A stretch of 64,000 nt of DNA from NCBI GenBank assembly GCA_949361645.1, contig OX442422.1:2941563-3005562 (forward strand). The letters run 5' to 3'. This document shows, one piece after another, positions 46,137 through 57,550 of the stretch. Position 1 is the stretch's first letter, and the number at the start of each line of letters is the position of its first letter. The notes beneath the pieces are model-generated. The model was not told the origin of the DNA. It searched no databases and saw only the letters and a program-made list of their open reading frames with translations. The stretch is from Spongilla lacustris (taxonomy: Eukaryota > Porifera > Demospongiae > Spongillida > Spongillidae). The position numbers were made by a program, and so were the translations under genes.

Positions 46137-46376
46137 ACCTACATTGTACACAACCATCACCAAGTCTGGTCCCTAATTCCACACACCTACATTTGTACAC
46201 AACCATCACCAAGTCTGGTCCCTAACTCCACACACCTACATTTGTACACAACCATCACCAAGTCTGGTCCCTAACTCCACACACCTACATTGTACACAAC
46301 CATCACCAAGTCTGGTCCCTAACTCCACACACCTACATTGTACACAACCATCACCAAGTCTGGTCCCTAACTCCAC
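46137..46376. repeat. 48-bp minisatellite (5 units)
   Basis: Five nearly identical units containing CACACACCTACATTGTACAC, AACCATCACCAAGTCTGGTC and CCTAACTC. Some have an extra T in CATTTGTACAC. Confidence 0.95.
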
Positions 46377-48350
46377 TGAACAATCTCCACAGTACATGCC
46401 ATCATCACATTGCATTGCCAACCTAAGCCTCTCAAAAATTTCAGGACCAACATCATTCAAGCACTAATCCTCCTATATATGTAGAGTACACCAGTGAAAT
46501 AATGAATCATCATATTTATATCATACCTTTACTTTTAGTTGCGACCTGCACACATCAAATGAAATCTTAGAAGTGTTGATGGAGTCATACACTGCAGCAA
46601 CACTGTAAAGTAACCTGTATACATGCTTTTGTAAGTTCAGGTAAACAGAAGCCATATCAACACCAGCAGACTTAAATATATGTTTGGTAATCGGATAAGA
46701 TGTTCAAAGAAGCAATGAATACAACATGCATTTGGATGCAATCTACAAAGTGATGACACTCTACAAGCCCATATACAGGCACTTTCTTCTCCCCACCTGT
46801 TACAAGACACTTACATCACTACGAAGGGATGAATGCACTTCGAAGGGATGAATGCAGTATCTTACTGATGTTTCATTAAGCTTTTTTCCCCTTTCAAAGC
46901 TCTTTAACCTGGTGTTAGTAGAGGCTCAGTAAATGTCACCTGTACACCACCATTACCTTTTTTTTTTTACAGCTTGTAGCTTCATTGTGACAAATGACTT
47001 GTGTATGGAGAAATAAGGTAATATGGGCGCTGGTAGCTCCCCTACAAGTGACTCTCCCATGGTAGCTGATTGCTCATTTACATTGAGGCAGACTGGTAGC
47101 TGTAGGACCCACTGCTGTATCTTGGTGGTGTTCCATAGAGCTGCTATTTTTTTCTGGTGTTGGTAGAGGCTCAGAACCAAATGTCACACCACCATTTTTG
47201 CAACTGACAGAAGACACTGACGCACATCTCTACAGAGTAGATAAAGAAACATGACTAATACACTCAACTCAATGCAGCATTCATTTACCTTGATATAAAT
47301 CCAGAACATTCAAGCCATATCAGAACACATAGTGAGAAGGGCTAAACTTCATGGCATGCTCAGGCAGGCCATTGACACCTATGCATACGGTCTCAGCCCT
47401 TAAACTTCTGCAGAACTATGTGACTTGCTGCCTCCATATCTGTCTTGATCCACCTTGCTGTAACACCTATAGTAAATGTTTATAAAATATTATATTGTAT
47501 GACCACAATAACACACAATTTTGCCTCCCACCTCATTTATAGTCAAATGTATCTGAGCTGTCCTGCATCTCCATATGTGACCACAGCACAAATTTAAACA
47601 CCACATTTAACACCATCACCAACTCCACCATATCACCAAGACAAAAATGGTGAATTTCGACATCTGACATCCACCTGGTCAGGACAAGTGCTATATGCAC
47701 CATCAGCAAATCCACTCACTCCATCACTTAGTAATCTCCAATGTGCACACTATACCTTCATTAAACTGCCATTGCATTGCCAAACTAATCCTCTTTCCAA
47801 TTTCAGGATAAGCACCACACACTTATCGTTCACTTTTGTAGCCCCACTGGAGGACCATATCAATCTTCTCCATACATGTAGATGTACTCTTCTGTACGTG
47901 GAGTACACCAGTCAAATAGCGTATCATGATTTTCATATCCATACCTTTGTTTTCCTTTCCAAAGTTACACATGTGACCTGCACAGCTAGGAAGCGTTCTA
48001 AAATGTTAAAACAGAATGGAAGAATCAAGTCTTGGAGGTGCAGGAGAAAATGTACTTACCACTTGTTACACAAGCATGCAGCATGCTTGGTAAACAGAAG
48101 CCATATTCAGTCACCGCAGTGCACTTCAAAGAAACATTGAATAAAATTATGCAGGCAGAACACAATAGTGGGAAGGGCTAAACTTCATGGCATGCTCAGG
48201 CAGGCCCTTGAAACTTACAACAGGTCTTCAAATGGAGAATGCCCTTAGACTTCTGCAGAACTATGTGGCTTGCTGACTCCATATCTGCCTTGATCCCCCA
48301 TCAACTTTGCTGTAACACCTATAGTAAATATTATACTGTATGACCACAAT
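46377..48350. repeat. Tandem duplication with unit of about 1 kb or more
   Basis: Copy A (about 46377-47510) and copy B (about 47725-48350) share blocks in the same order: CATTGCATTGCCAA, GAGTACACCAGT, GGTAAACAGAAGCCATAT, GAAGGGCTAAACTTCATGGC, ATGCTCAGGCAGGCC, CTTCTGCAGAACTATGTG, CTCCATATCTG and CTGTAACACCTATAGTAAAT. Copy A is longer in its middle (46700-47300). A minus-strand frame of 75 codons at 46953-47180 has no recognised domain. Confidence 0.8.
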
Positions 48351-48504
48351 GATAGAACCACACACGTCTGAGCTGTCAGTAGGATGACAACTTCCCCCAC
48401 ACAGTAGCTGAATAGAACCTTCTGAAAGAATGTGCAGGATGGAGGGATGAGGTTGCCCTGGTAATATGGGCACTATGTCCATGGTGACTTAGCAACGCAA
48501 AGGT

Positions 48505-49113
48505 TTATTTTATAATACACGCATGCATGTACATGTTCAAAATACGTATTGTATCACTCAGTCGAATTCGAACGTACGTACCTTTGGGGTTTATTGGTAG
48601 ATATCTTTCGAAGCTCATTATCCTTGTGGTCGCATTCAATCGCATTCTTTTCGCAGGAGAAGCGATGGAATCGTCCCGATGTTCTGCACTGTTCATGGCC
48701 GCTTTATTTTCATTGTACCGTGGCCGCTTTATTTTCATTGTACCGTTGCCGCTTTAAAGATAGGCCTAGAATTGGCTCGGGGTTCTTGTGATACTTTTCC
48801 CACTCAGCGGCTTGCTTTCGATCGGAGTTCTGGTGATATCGTTCTTCCTCAGCGGTTAGTTTTGGCTCGGGGTCCGATGATATCTTCCTCGAGCCTTTTC
48901 TTTGTTCTCAGAGTCTCTTCGAGCTTCAGACGATCGCTCTTTCAATATTAATTTCCTCTCACTTTTGGAGGTATTCCGCTCGACGTTTAGCTCTAGCTTT
49001 ATACTGACGTGAGGGCGTTTTGACAAAAACAATTCTTCACTAACAAACGCGAGTGATGTATATAAACTACGAATTGGAATACCAAAGAAACTGTACTTCG
49101 ATTTAAAGCTCAA
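48505..49113 (-). pseudogene. K/R-Y repeat protein remnant, second copy
   Basis: Minus-strand frames encode repeated basic motifs ending in Tyr-His/Asn-x-Asn: KARGRYHRTPSQN, EEERYHQNS, AAEWEKYHKNPEP, KRQRYNENKAA and KIKRPRYNENKAA. Motifs fall in different frames, so frameshifts have occurred. A 24-bp DNA repeat (GCCGCTTTATTTTCATTGTACC, plus strand) near 48698-48755 underlies two of them. The design resembles the array at 29.2 kb. No catalytic domain is seen. Confidence 0.35.
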
Positions 49114-49366
49114 CTACACAACCAGTTCTACACACTTGTGAATCTCTCGTGATAATATGATCTCGGGCGTTACGGTTGTGATATTACCGACGTAGCAGGG
49201 GTGATCTCCGAAAGGCTGGGATTCAGACCGTATATATCAGGTGTGAATCACCTGGAGTCGATCGTGGAATTGTTTATCCATTGTTAATTACAATTAACTT
49301 GAATTCACAACGAATACACGGCTGGGTAACCGCTCGCGTAAAGCATGTTTGATCACGTGACCACGA

Positions 49367-50204
49367 TTGCAATTGTTCGAGAAAGTTAAAGAGCGCCCTT
49401 CAAGCTTGAATTGGAGTTCAGAAGCGTCTTCTGCAAGCGGCTCGTCACGATGCCTTCAGTATATCATAATAGGTGAAGAAACCAGCACAGCCGTATTGTC
49501 ACACGGCCACATGTGCAGCCAACCGATTGTGGTTCAGCCAGTTCGCCTGCTGCATGTCCTGATGCTGATAATTCAGATATTGGCCCGGCCCCAGAGGATG
49601 AACCCGAAGCCTGCTTTTGTAGGTAGGCCTAGCCGTCTTCTTTATGACAATCCTCGTTAGCAGAAATATGTAATCAGCTCTGAGCACCAGCGGTGATGTA
49701 TTGCAGGACTTACACAGTAAGCGCCACTCTTATATTGAAACTGCACTTACCCAATTGTCCTTTTCATGTCAAGGTTGATGTCCAGTGCATTTGCAATCTC
49801 AGCTAGGACCAAGCCAGATACTCTAGCTCATACCATCTCTGCCAACTAAGAAGGAGCAGAAGGAGCAGCAGGCACAGAACTTTAGGAGCAAGTTGCAAAC
49901 CAAACTGAATGCTTGAGCTAGCTGTGGATGCACATCAGTAAGTGGTTGGTTTACACAATGCAGTTTCATTGACATTTTGCGGTCTTGCACACTCTAGTTC
50001 TGGGCCCAAACAAGTATCTACTTGGTTCCCTGCATGATGGTCCACAGCTATGCAAGTAAGTTTTGGCACTCATTTCCACATCTCCTTTCTCTGGCTTTGC
50101 ATTGCGTCTTAACACCTACTAATGAAACTGAAGTGTGGGTGTGGTGGGCTCTTTAAAAGGTATGTTACTCATTGATACGTGTGCCTGAATGCATATCTAT
50201 ACAG
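49367..50204 (+). other. Possible upstream exons of the RAG1-N-like gene
   Basis: Several short protein-like stretches precede the first firm exon. One frame (about 49490-49627) reads IVTRPHVQPTDCGSASS and GPAPEDEPEACFC; another near 49850 reads KKEQKEQQAQNFRSKLQ. Good splice donors occur at CTATGCAA|GTAAGT (near 50056) and TTTAAAAG|GTATGT (near 50160), but their phases do not match the next exon, so I leave the 5' end open. Confidence 0.25.
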
Positions 50205-51973
50205 GTGTATTCAAGCTTGTGTGTTGTAAGCGATTTACACCGAACAAGGTTGAAGTCTGTGTGTCTTGCGAGCTGTGGTGGATAAACCAAGTTAAGGAGA
50301 AGTTCAGATTCCATCTCCTTCCTTCACTGCTTCAGTTTGGTCGAGCATCAGGGCTCAACACTGAAAGGTAATGGTGTGATCAGGTCTTGTAACATATATG
50401 CCAATACACTTGCTCCTACATGTAGCAAAGACACATATGGATTTTTATGAAGTGAGTATTGATTTTTCTCATTTTGTGTATTTTAATAATGTCTCCTCAT
50501 CAGGTGTGCTGATGGTGTGATGCAGGTATATCAGTCATCAGAGGTTCAGGATTTCCTGACAGGAACGCCATCTACATGTGATAAAGCCATCTATTGTCAC
50601 GGGCACTTCGTAAGGTGATCAGTCAATTTTTTTTTAACACTGTGCTGGTACATTATGCTAATGCTCTGCAACCCTAGATCAGTGTACGTAGGCCAACTCA
50701 GTTGGGATCTGTATTGCTTCAAACACAGGAACTTGGGGAGATGTCTATCACCACTCCGATAGATGAACATGTTCATTGCAGGCTGCTTCTCCCTCCCACT
50801 GCAAGCTTGTGTCACCTGGGGCAAAGCAACAGTGACAGCAGAACTTAATGTCGGTTACTTTGTGCTCTACGTAGACAGAGTTGCATGGATCTCCAGTAAG
50901 TCCACCAAATAGTGTGTCCTTTATTACATGTATAGTGCTATAATAGATTTATGGAGTTAGGATCTTACTGAGCTGCTTCGAAAGTGAAAGCACCCGCTAC
51001 TGTATGGTACACCATATGGATCCTCACATGGCAACCCGTGCAACAGCCATTGTTTGGACTGTTTCAGTGGTACAATCAGTGCACCTCAACGTGTGTTGTG
51101 GATTCTCTGCTACCAGGATGAAACGACAGAGAGTAACTGAAAACACATTGCGTTTGAAACATGTCTGTGTATTGTTATAATGTTTACTGCATTGCAAATA
51201 ATATTTTAAAAAAAATGATTTTAAAGCGAAGAATAAAAAAACATTAGATGCGCGCTAAATAAGGATTACGGTATAGCTTTGAATTTCACGGGTGATTCAT
51301 CCACGGTTGTATGCGGCTGGAAACTAAGTCAATAATTAGATCATTTACGGTATTACCATATATTTCTTAACTGATGGCTCATTATAGACATCTGATGTTT
51401 AAAAGCAAACCATAACTCACCAGAACTAGCAAATCAAAAAGTGAAAACGAACTCAAACACTGCATTCCTTTTCCTGTCATGTCCAGTCAATGCGCACAAT
51501 TGAAATTCCACATAGATAGCATGCGCATACCGTTTAGCAAGGTCACGCGATACGTATTTAGAAGGAGGGCGTTACTAAATGCGACGACGTAGCCTTTGGT
51601 GACTGAACTGGTAGGTATGAGTACTACAGCGATGCTCAGGAGGCATGTGGCTATCAGAATTTACTAACCTGAAGTGGCAACGCATTTTCTGTCACCACGA
51701 ACAAGCTGAGCGTATTGCATGAATAATCGACGTACGTTGTGGTTTTGCCCTATACATTATAGGTATGGATTACAATTTCCATACATTGCAGAGTGTGTGG
51801 GCAGAGGCTAACGAAGTACAGGGCAAAGAAAAGAACCAGCTCTGAGTGCATAGCATTCTCAGCTGAGCTGAAAATAGCTTTTGACATTGACACATCTGGG
51901 GATGATGTAACCCTGAGATGTTCTGCATGCAATGTAAGCTGGGTATGTAGAGAACCATCTGTGCCATCACAAA

Positions 51974-52044
51974 GTGAGTGCATCACAAATGTGTAGTGAT
52001 GCTATTTGAGTGGCAAAACAAGTAAACATATGACATCATAAGAG
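51974..52044 (+). other. 71-bp intron between CRxCG and RING exons
   Basis: The donor is CACAAA|GTGAGT and the acceptor CATCATAAGAG|GT. Phase 1 on both sides is compatible and joins ...PSVPSQ to S-HLEKIAPPLVL. Confidence 0.6.
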
Positions 52045-52251
52045 GTCATCTTGAGAAGATTGCCCCTCCTCTAGTTCTCCATAGTGAGCCTAGCCCACCT
52101 TTGGCAAGAGCTAACAACCTATCAATGCTAAAGGAGCTGAAGTGTGCACTGTGCTCCAACACCCTCTCACAGCCACTGGAGCTGCTGTGTGGTGCACTGG
52201 TGTGCTCCAAATGCCTCCGGGAGTGGATAGCAGCATATGATGCTGTGAACC

Positions 52252-52885
52252 GTCCATGCTGCTCAGAGGACGGATAGTCCTCTGCTGCTCAGAGATGGTC
52301 CCATGTTGCTCAGTAATGGTCCCATGCTGCCCAGAGGATGGTCCCATGCTGCCCAGAGGATGATCCCCTGCTGCTCAGAGGATGGTTCCCTGCTGATCAG
52401 AGGATGATCCACTGCTACTCAGAGGATGATCTCCTGCTGCTCAGAGGATGATCCCCTGCTGCTCAGAGGACAGTCCCATGCTGCTCAGAGGATGGCCCCC
52501 TGCTGCTCAGAGGACGGTCCCCTGCTGCTCAGAGGATGGTCCCATGCTGCCCAGAGGATGATCCCCTGTTGCTCAGAGGATGATCCCCTGCTGCTCAGAG
52601 GACAGTCCCATGCTGCTCAGAGGACGGTCCCCTGCTGATCAGAGGATGGTCCCCTGCTGATCAGAGGATGGTCCCCTGCTGCTCAGAGGATGATCCCCTG
52701 CTGCTCCGAGGATGATCTCCTGCTGCTCAGAGGATGATCCCCTGCCGCTCAGAGGACAGTCCCATGCTGCTCAGAGGACGGTCCCCTGCTGATCAGAGGA
52801 TAGTCCCCTGCTACTCAGAGGATGGTCCCCTGCTGCTCAGAGGATGATCCCCTGCTGCCCAGAGGAAAATCCCCTGCTGCTCAGA
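52252..52885 (+). repeat. 22-bp minisatellite inside the RING exon
   Basis: About 28 units of the form CCCTGCTGCTCAGAGGATGATC, with alternating variants (GACGGTC, GATGGTC, CTGATCAG). Because 22 is not divisible by three, the frame rotates every unit, giving CCSEDD, LLLRG and HAAQRM in turn. The seed appears to be the coding sequence for the last RING cysteines (CCATGCTGCTCAGAGGACGG). Confidence 0.93.
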
Positions 52886-53315
52886 GGATTGTCACCAGGA
52901 TGGTCCCCTAGTCAGACTATCATCAAGTGTGATAATGCTGCTGCTGCCAGATGTTCTGGAGCACTGTATACAGACTGCAGCAGGGATATTAAGGATGGTG
53001 ACTATGAAGAGCATGAGTGTGCACCAACACTTACACCTGAGGAGGAGAAGCAAGCAGCGGGTTTGCTGAAGAGAGTAATCTCTACCAGCTAGTCCTGACA
53101 AAGCCATCATTCAACTTGCTACAGGGGAAGCAGTTAAGTGAATATCAATGACTTGTACAGAGGTTACATAATATATACACTCACTTCTGCCAATGACATT
53201 CGTGCATGTCAACTACAGCTGCCTACTCATCATGGACTGAAGTTCAGGTACATGTATTGCCGGCGATTAAGGCTGGGCTTGCCATACCTTGGAATACACT
53301 GAGGCTTCTAAGGCG

Positions 53316-53366
53316 GTGTGTCACAACATACAGCAAAGGCTCAATTCTAACTCACTGGTGTTTCAG
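53316..53366 (+). other. 51-bp intron without stop codons
   Basis: The donor is AAGGCG|GTGTGT and the acceptor GGTGTTTCAG|GTGG. Splicing joins LRLLR-R-WLKSSG, which matches the conserved family pattern. The intron is a multiple of three and open, so unspliced RNA would also be translatable. Confidence 0.6.
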
Positions 53367-53509
53367 GTGGCTCAAATCATCAGGAATCTGTCTAGCTGGT
53401 GAGGAAAGGATGCACCACATATCCAGCCAAATTGTTGGCGATAACCCCAAAGGAGAAACAGCCCCCTTTTCAGGGGCCAAGTCAATTCATGCAAAATTCT
53501 TGGCTTGAC

Positions 53510-54402
53510 ATTTGCTCCAATCCACAACCACATGCAGAACCTGATGCGCATTGTGCAAGAACACTTACTAAGTATTGAGCCACAATTGGTAGCTGCCATC
53601 CCCCCTCCAGCCAAGAGAGTAAAGAATAAATAATAATTCAGTTCAAGCTCAATCTATTTACATACGAGCATGGAGTCAAATTTAGACCAAAAGAAATGTA
53701 AGGCTATATTTTAAACGCTCTGTTAAAACCCACTTCATTGCGCAAACATTAATTCCCCCACCCCCAAAAAGACACCAAAATGGTGGATTTTCAAAGGCTA
53801 GAAATCTACTTCAGAAAATGCGTTGCCACTAACCTGTACGAAAAAACGACAGTACAAACAACTAACTTTACCGTGATAGCTTTGGCATGTTCCAATTCAG
53901 TCACCGAGCGTCGTTGTAGTTTTTTGAACACATGTAGTCGGTGATCGCCGTGCGTAAGTCGATAGGTTTGAAGTACCAGAGCCGACAGTTGGCAACACCA
54001 GGCCACGTGATTTTTTACTTACAATATAGTTCAAAGGTGTTTATCACTGCTAGTATGGCTTTTAGGTTTTGATTACGTTTTATGTACCCCGTGCACAGCT
54101 GGTTCTAAAAGGCATCGGTTGTCAGGTTCGTTGCTATGGGAGTACGTAACCATTTCAATTTTTCGGGGCGTAGGGCTTAGTTTCCACGCGTTCAATGAGA
54201 GCAGACCACCGTGCATCAGCTATTTCACACATGAATCAGGTGCGGTTGATAATGATTCACCCGTGATATTTTAAGAGACGTAGCACAGCTGCTCCCGAAA
54301 ACTTGTGATTCACCCGCGTACTAGTAGAGACGCTACGCAAGCGTTAACGTCTGTGATTCATTGTTAAAAAGCTGGCCGTGTAATTAGTTGCAGCGTGCTC
54401 AT
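53510..54402. other. No gene seen
   Basis: A short frame ending in PPPAKRVKNK (53600-53630) might be a leftover of the preceding gene. A minus-strand frame at 53806-54006 has no recognised domain. Confidence 0.4.
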
Positions 54403-54478
54403 TAGTCTCGTTCCCAGACGCTCTACGACGAGACATTTGTGATAAACATTGCGTCATATTGGTCTGGGAACGAGACTA
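54403..54478. mobile_element. Short TAGTCTCG-family MITE
   Basis: 76 bp with inverted ends TAGTCTCGTTCCCAGAC and GTCTGGGAACGAGACTA. The interior is only about 42 bp and not palindromic. No target duplication could be recognised. Confidence 0.8.
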
Positions 54479-55020
54479 CATGGCCATACATGTATGTATT
54501 GAACACATCATTTCTAGCCAGAGCTACTGTAACAAGCCATCCCCATGAACGTACTCCCTTGTACGGATATAACTTGAAATTCTGCACCTAGTGATACCAT
54601 TGGCATTCTTTCAAACCGCTCCCGTCTTGAGTTTTTTTCCCAGTAAAGTTATCAACATATGTATTTCTGTTATCAGTTCAAGGCCCAATACGATCCACGT
54701 GTATCCGATCCGTAAAGAATCTACCGCTTGAAATTCTATACATACTGGCACCATTCACGTCCTTTGAAACGGTTTTTATCTCGAGTTCTTAACAAATAAA
54801 GGAAGGAGAAAATGGCCGCTATTCCGTCTGGGGACGAGGAAAAACAGAATCCGATTTGTTCTCTTGAACGACACGGTTTTGCGACATCAAACAAACACGA
54901 AATGGCTCTTTTTTGATTTCTTGTTCGATACCGACAACTAGCTAAGCCGTCCGATTGTTAGGAGTCGCGTTAGAAGCGGATCCCGTTTTTAATGACATTC
55001 ATAATCGGGGTCAAATCCTA
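54479..55020. other. No gene seen
   Basis: Unique-looking sequence with moderate CG content and no supported feature. Confidence 0.45.
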
Positions 55021-55264
55021 TATGAGAGTTACTAACGTAACTCTCGATACCCCCCCCCCCCCCCCCACTGCATGAAAAAAATGTCTCATGTTTGAACGAG
55101 CGCATCTTTGTAATCGTTAACGCTTCCGACATCCTGTTTAGCATTTCAGGAAAGAACTGGTCAACTGGTACTCCAACAGGATTTTATAGAATGGCACGCA
55201 GCTGCATTCATGATTACGAAGATACGCTCGTTTAACCATGAGACTTTTTTTTTTCGGTGGGGGC
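55021..55264. mobile_element. Foldback element with poly-C, copy 1
   Basis: It starts with a hairpin, GAGAGTTAC-TAAC-GTAACTCTC, then a C tract, then the left arm (GAAAAAAATGTCTCATGTTT, GAACGAGCGCATCTT) and an inverted right arm (AAGATACGCTCGTTTAACCA, TGAGACTTTTTTTTTCGG). The centre includes CATTTCAGGAAAGAACTGG and GGTACTCCAACAGG. Confidence 0.75.
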
Positions 55265-55451
55265 AGAGGGCACTTTACGATAATAATCATCATAGTCTTG
55301 TATAGTGATGTTAATAATAGAAGTGAATTGATATTACGTACGTATACCTAGCTCGCTACGAAGGAAAATTACGAGCGTACTCACTATTTGAGTTAATTTT
55401 ATTCATTTTTGTATCGGAGGGGGGTGCCTTAGCCCCCTGAGCCTCACCCTC

Positions 55452-55656
55452 CGCCCCCACCGAAAAAAATGGCCCGTGTTTAAACGAGCGTATCGACGTA
55501 ATTGTGAACTCACCAGCGTGCTACTGATCTCCTTAAAATCCTGTTGGAGTACCAGTTCTTTTGCCTGAAATGTTTAAACAGGTACATGGAAGCGTTAACG
55601 AGTACGAAGAAGATACGCTCGTTAAATTTTAAACACGGGCCATTTTTTATTTATTA
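55452..55656. mobile_element. Foldback element, copy 2, inverted relative to copy 1
   Basis: Arms are ACCGAAAAAAATGGCCCGTG with TTTAAACGAGCGTATC, and their inverted partner GATACGCTCGTTAAATTTTA with AACACGGGCCATTTTTT. The centre holds CCTGTTGGAGTACCAGTTC and GCCTGAAATG, the reverse complement of the centre of copy 1. Confidence 0.8.
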
Positions 55657-56460
55657 TGTATTCGCATGGCAGCCGACTAATTTTTAGCGGGATTTGAAGC
55701 GTAAAGTGTGAAAGCTTCTGGGGCTCCGCCCCATACCCCGATTGGGGAGCTTACAGCGCTCCCCCACACCACCTTGTTGGTGAGAGGGAAGTGCCTCGGC
55801 CGCTAGTAGGCGGCCGGAGAGTGCCGGATGGAAACGCCCAGGGGCGTATTTAGGGGGGGGGGGGGGGGGGGGGGCGGAAGTATCGGAAGTATCATTCAGC
55901 CCCCCCCCCCCCCCCCCCCCCCCCGAGATTTTAGGTAGTACAGCTATGTTATTACATTAAATTCTGTGAGCATGCATGACTTCCGCGAGTTATATTCTAA
56001 ATATAGATGCGTGTGCGTTACAAGTAACGCACGCGCTTCAATGTAGCATAAACCATAAACCGGTCATAGACCGCTTCGCTACATCGGGCTTCGTTGTCAC
56101 AATGAACTTTTTTATGGGGCTATTGCTTGCGCGTATTCTTTTTTACATGGCATTGCGTGAAAAATTTTATTGTCCACCGCGATATATCCCCCCCCCCCGT
56201 CTCCGCCGCATATGTGTGTATTTGGCTTACCAAAGGTCCGAATTAAGCAAAACGAACCACAGGAGGGCAGTGGCGGATCTAGCATAGCCTTGGGGGGGGG
56301 GGGGGGGGGGGGGGGCCCTGTCATGAAATTGCCGCCCCTCCCCCCCCCCCTCACACACACACACGATGCGCATGCGCGCGCGCGTATGTAACGCACGCGC
56401 ATCTCGAAAGCACACCTTTTGTGTGTGTGTGGGGGGGGGGGGGGGGGGGGGGCGGGCGGC
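55657..56460. mobile_element. Poly-G/poly-C transposon debris
   Basis: Several element ends are packed together. GGGGCTCCGCCCC and GGGGAGC...GCTCCCCC hairpins (55718-55770) precede CAGGGGCGTATTTAGG (55833) with a G tract and a C tract. Then CAGTGGCGGATCTAG (56268) leads into a G22 tract and CCGCCCCTCCCCCCC, and a G25 tract follows at 56430. No transposase is visible and pairs of ends are not resolved. Confidence 0.55.
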
Positions 56461-56499
56461 AATTTCTTGATCATGCAAAAGCTTCAATGGTGGTAACAA

Positions 56500-56625
56500 T
56501 TTGCGCAATTTATGGTAGTACGTAGATGTTAGGCGCAATCTATCAATTTGCGCAATTTATAAATTGCGCTGCGCATTATGTGAATCCACGTAGTGCGCAA
56601 CAATTTATAAATTGCGCAACATCCT
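56500..56625. repeat. GCGCAATTTATAAATTGCGC palindromes
   Basis: The perfect 20-bp palindrome GCGCAATTTATAAATTGCGC occurs near 56553-56572. Partial copies (TTGCGCAATTTATGG near 56502, AATTTATAAATTGCGCAAC near 56610) lie around it. Confidence 0.8.
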
Positions 56626-56639
56626 GGCACATAGCTAAA

Positions 56640-57550
56640 GCATGAGTGATAAATGATAAATCCACGTGGCGTTAACACTTCGAATATGTCTACATGTAAA
56701 GAGGATTATCGACTGATATTCGAGAAGTTTTGCTGCATGTGAAAGGTATGTAGATAAAAGTAGAAGAACAAGCAAAACCGTTAGCGAAGAGAAAGCCAAG
56801 AGGATTCTGTCGTCAAGCTGTTAAGGGAGAGCATAGTAGTGGCATCACGGCTTCTCATGAGTAGAACAAAGACGTTTGAGCTGCTAAACTGCGTAACCGC
56901 TTAAAGCCAAGCTTAAGCTAAGGTGAGTAAATCAAGAAAGCTAAATCTATACGTGCATGCCATACAGGTATATACTGTGTAGGGATAGAGGGAGGGAATG
57001 CATGTGCTCTTTTGTCCTCCCTCCACAAGTAGAATTATATACTACTCTTGCATGCATGTTGAGGGCTTTGACAGAGGAAAACTGCATGTTCTTTCCTCTT
57101 TCCTCTGTAAAGAGGCACATGCAGTGTGCATTTTCCATTTTATAGGAATGGCTGGTGCTTTGTGGAACTGTAGGTTATAGATATTGTGTATGTATGTGTA
57201 TTGTTGGTGTATCTTATGCATCTACATGTATGTATTATATACAATGCATAATAATTCAGTGCACATGTATAAGACTCATAACTGCTTGAATCGATGTATT
57301 CAATTAGTTCTTCTACTTAACAGAATGACAATGCATGACAAGACTATTTATCGTGTATGGTTGAAAAGTTCTATTACATCCTTGTCATTGGAATGTGGTC
57401 ATGTTGGTTACAAAAAAAAAACCCCTGTGTATTTGTATGGGTGGGATGCCAATCCATGCTATGTATTGTAATTAGTCTGTATCACACAATCATACGGCAG
57501 CACTGTGCATATTAATAGACTAACAACTAATTGATTTCATTTGTTTGTTT
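56640..57550. other. No gene seen; possible 5' part of the Ulp1-PHD gene
   Basis: A few protein-like stretches occur (for example KPLAKRKPRGFCRQAVKGEH near 56780), but no exon can be fixed. The region lies upstream of the Ulp1-like segment on the same strand. Confidence 0.3.

Larger units (their letters stand above)
50205..53509 (+). pseudogene. RAG1-N-terminus-like RING protein gene, multi-exon, damaged
   Basis: Exons supported by splice signals and phase are 50205-50367, 50504-50614, 50692 to about 50840, 51763-51973, 52045 to about 52260, about 52886-53140, 53248-53315 and 53367-53509. Zinc-type motifs appear in order: CCKRF and CVSCELWW; CADGVMQVY with DKAIYCHGHFV; CRVCGQRLTKYRAKK with FDID about 35 residues on; a RING-like finger (CALCSNTLSQPLELLCGALV, CSKC, then PCC); and KCDN...CSG...DCS...HEC. 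The CR[IV]CG motif, RING and following zinc motif are in the same order as in the N-terminal half of vertebrate RAG1, and also resemble the N-RAG-type transposon proteins of molluscs and other invertebrates. The RING has Ala where His is usual (CGALVC). A 22-bp minisatellite splits the RING exon, and a frameshift near 53090 precedes SPDKAIIQLATGEAVK. A last part reads AGLAIPWNTLRLLRR-WLKSSG. No catalytic core is seen. Confidence 0.6.

Noticed and set aside
46236..46460. Frame with CVELGTRLGDGCVQCR repeats on the minus strand
   Set aside because: It is the translation of the 48-bp minisatellite; the unit length is a multiple of three.
56112..56474. Pro-rich frames on the minus strand
   Set aside because: They translate poly-G/poly-C tracts of transposon ends.
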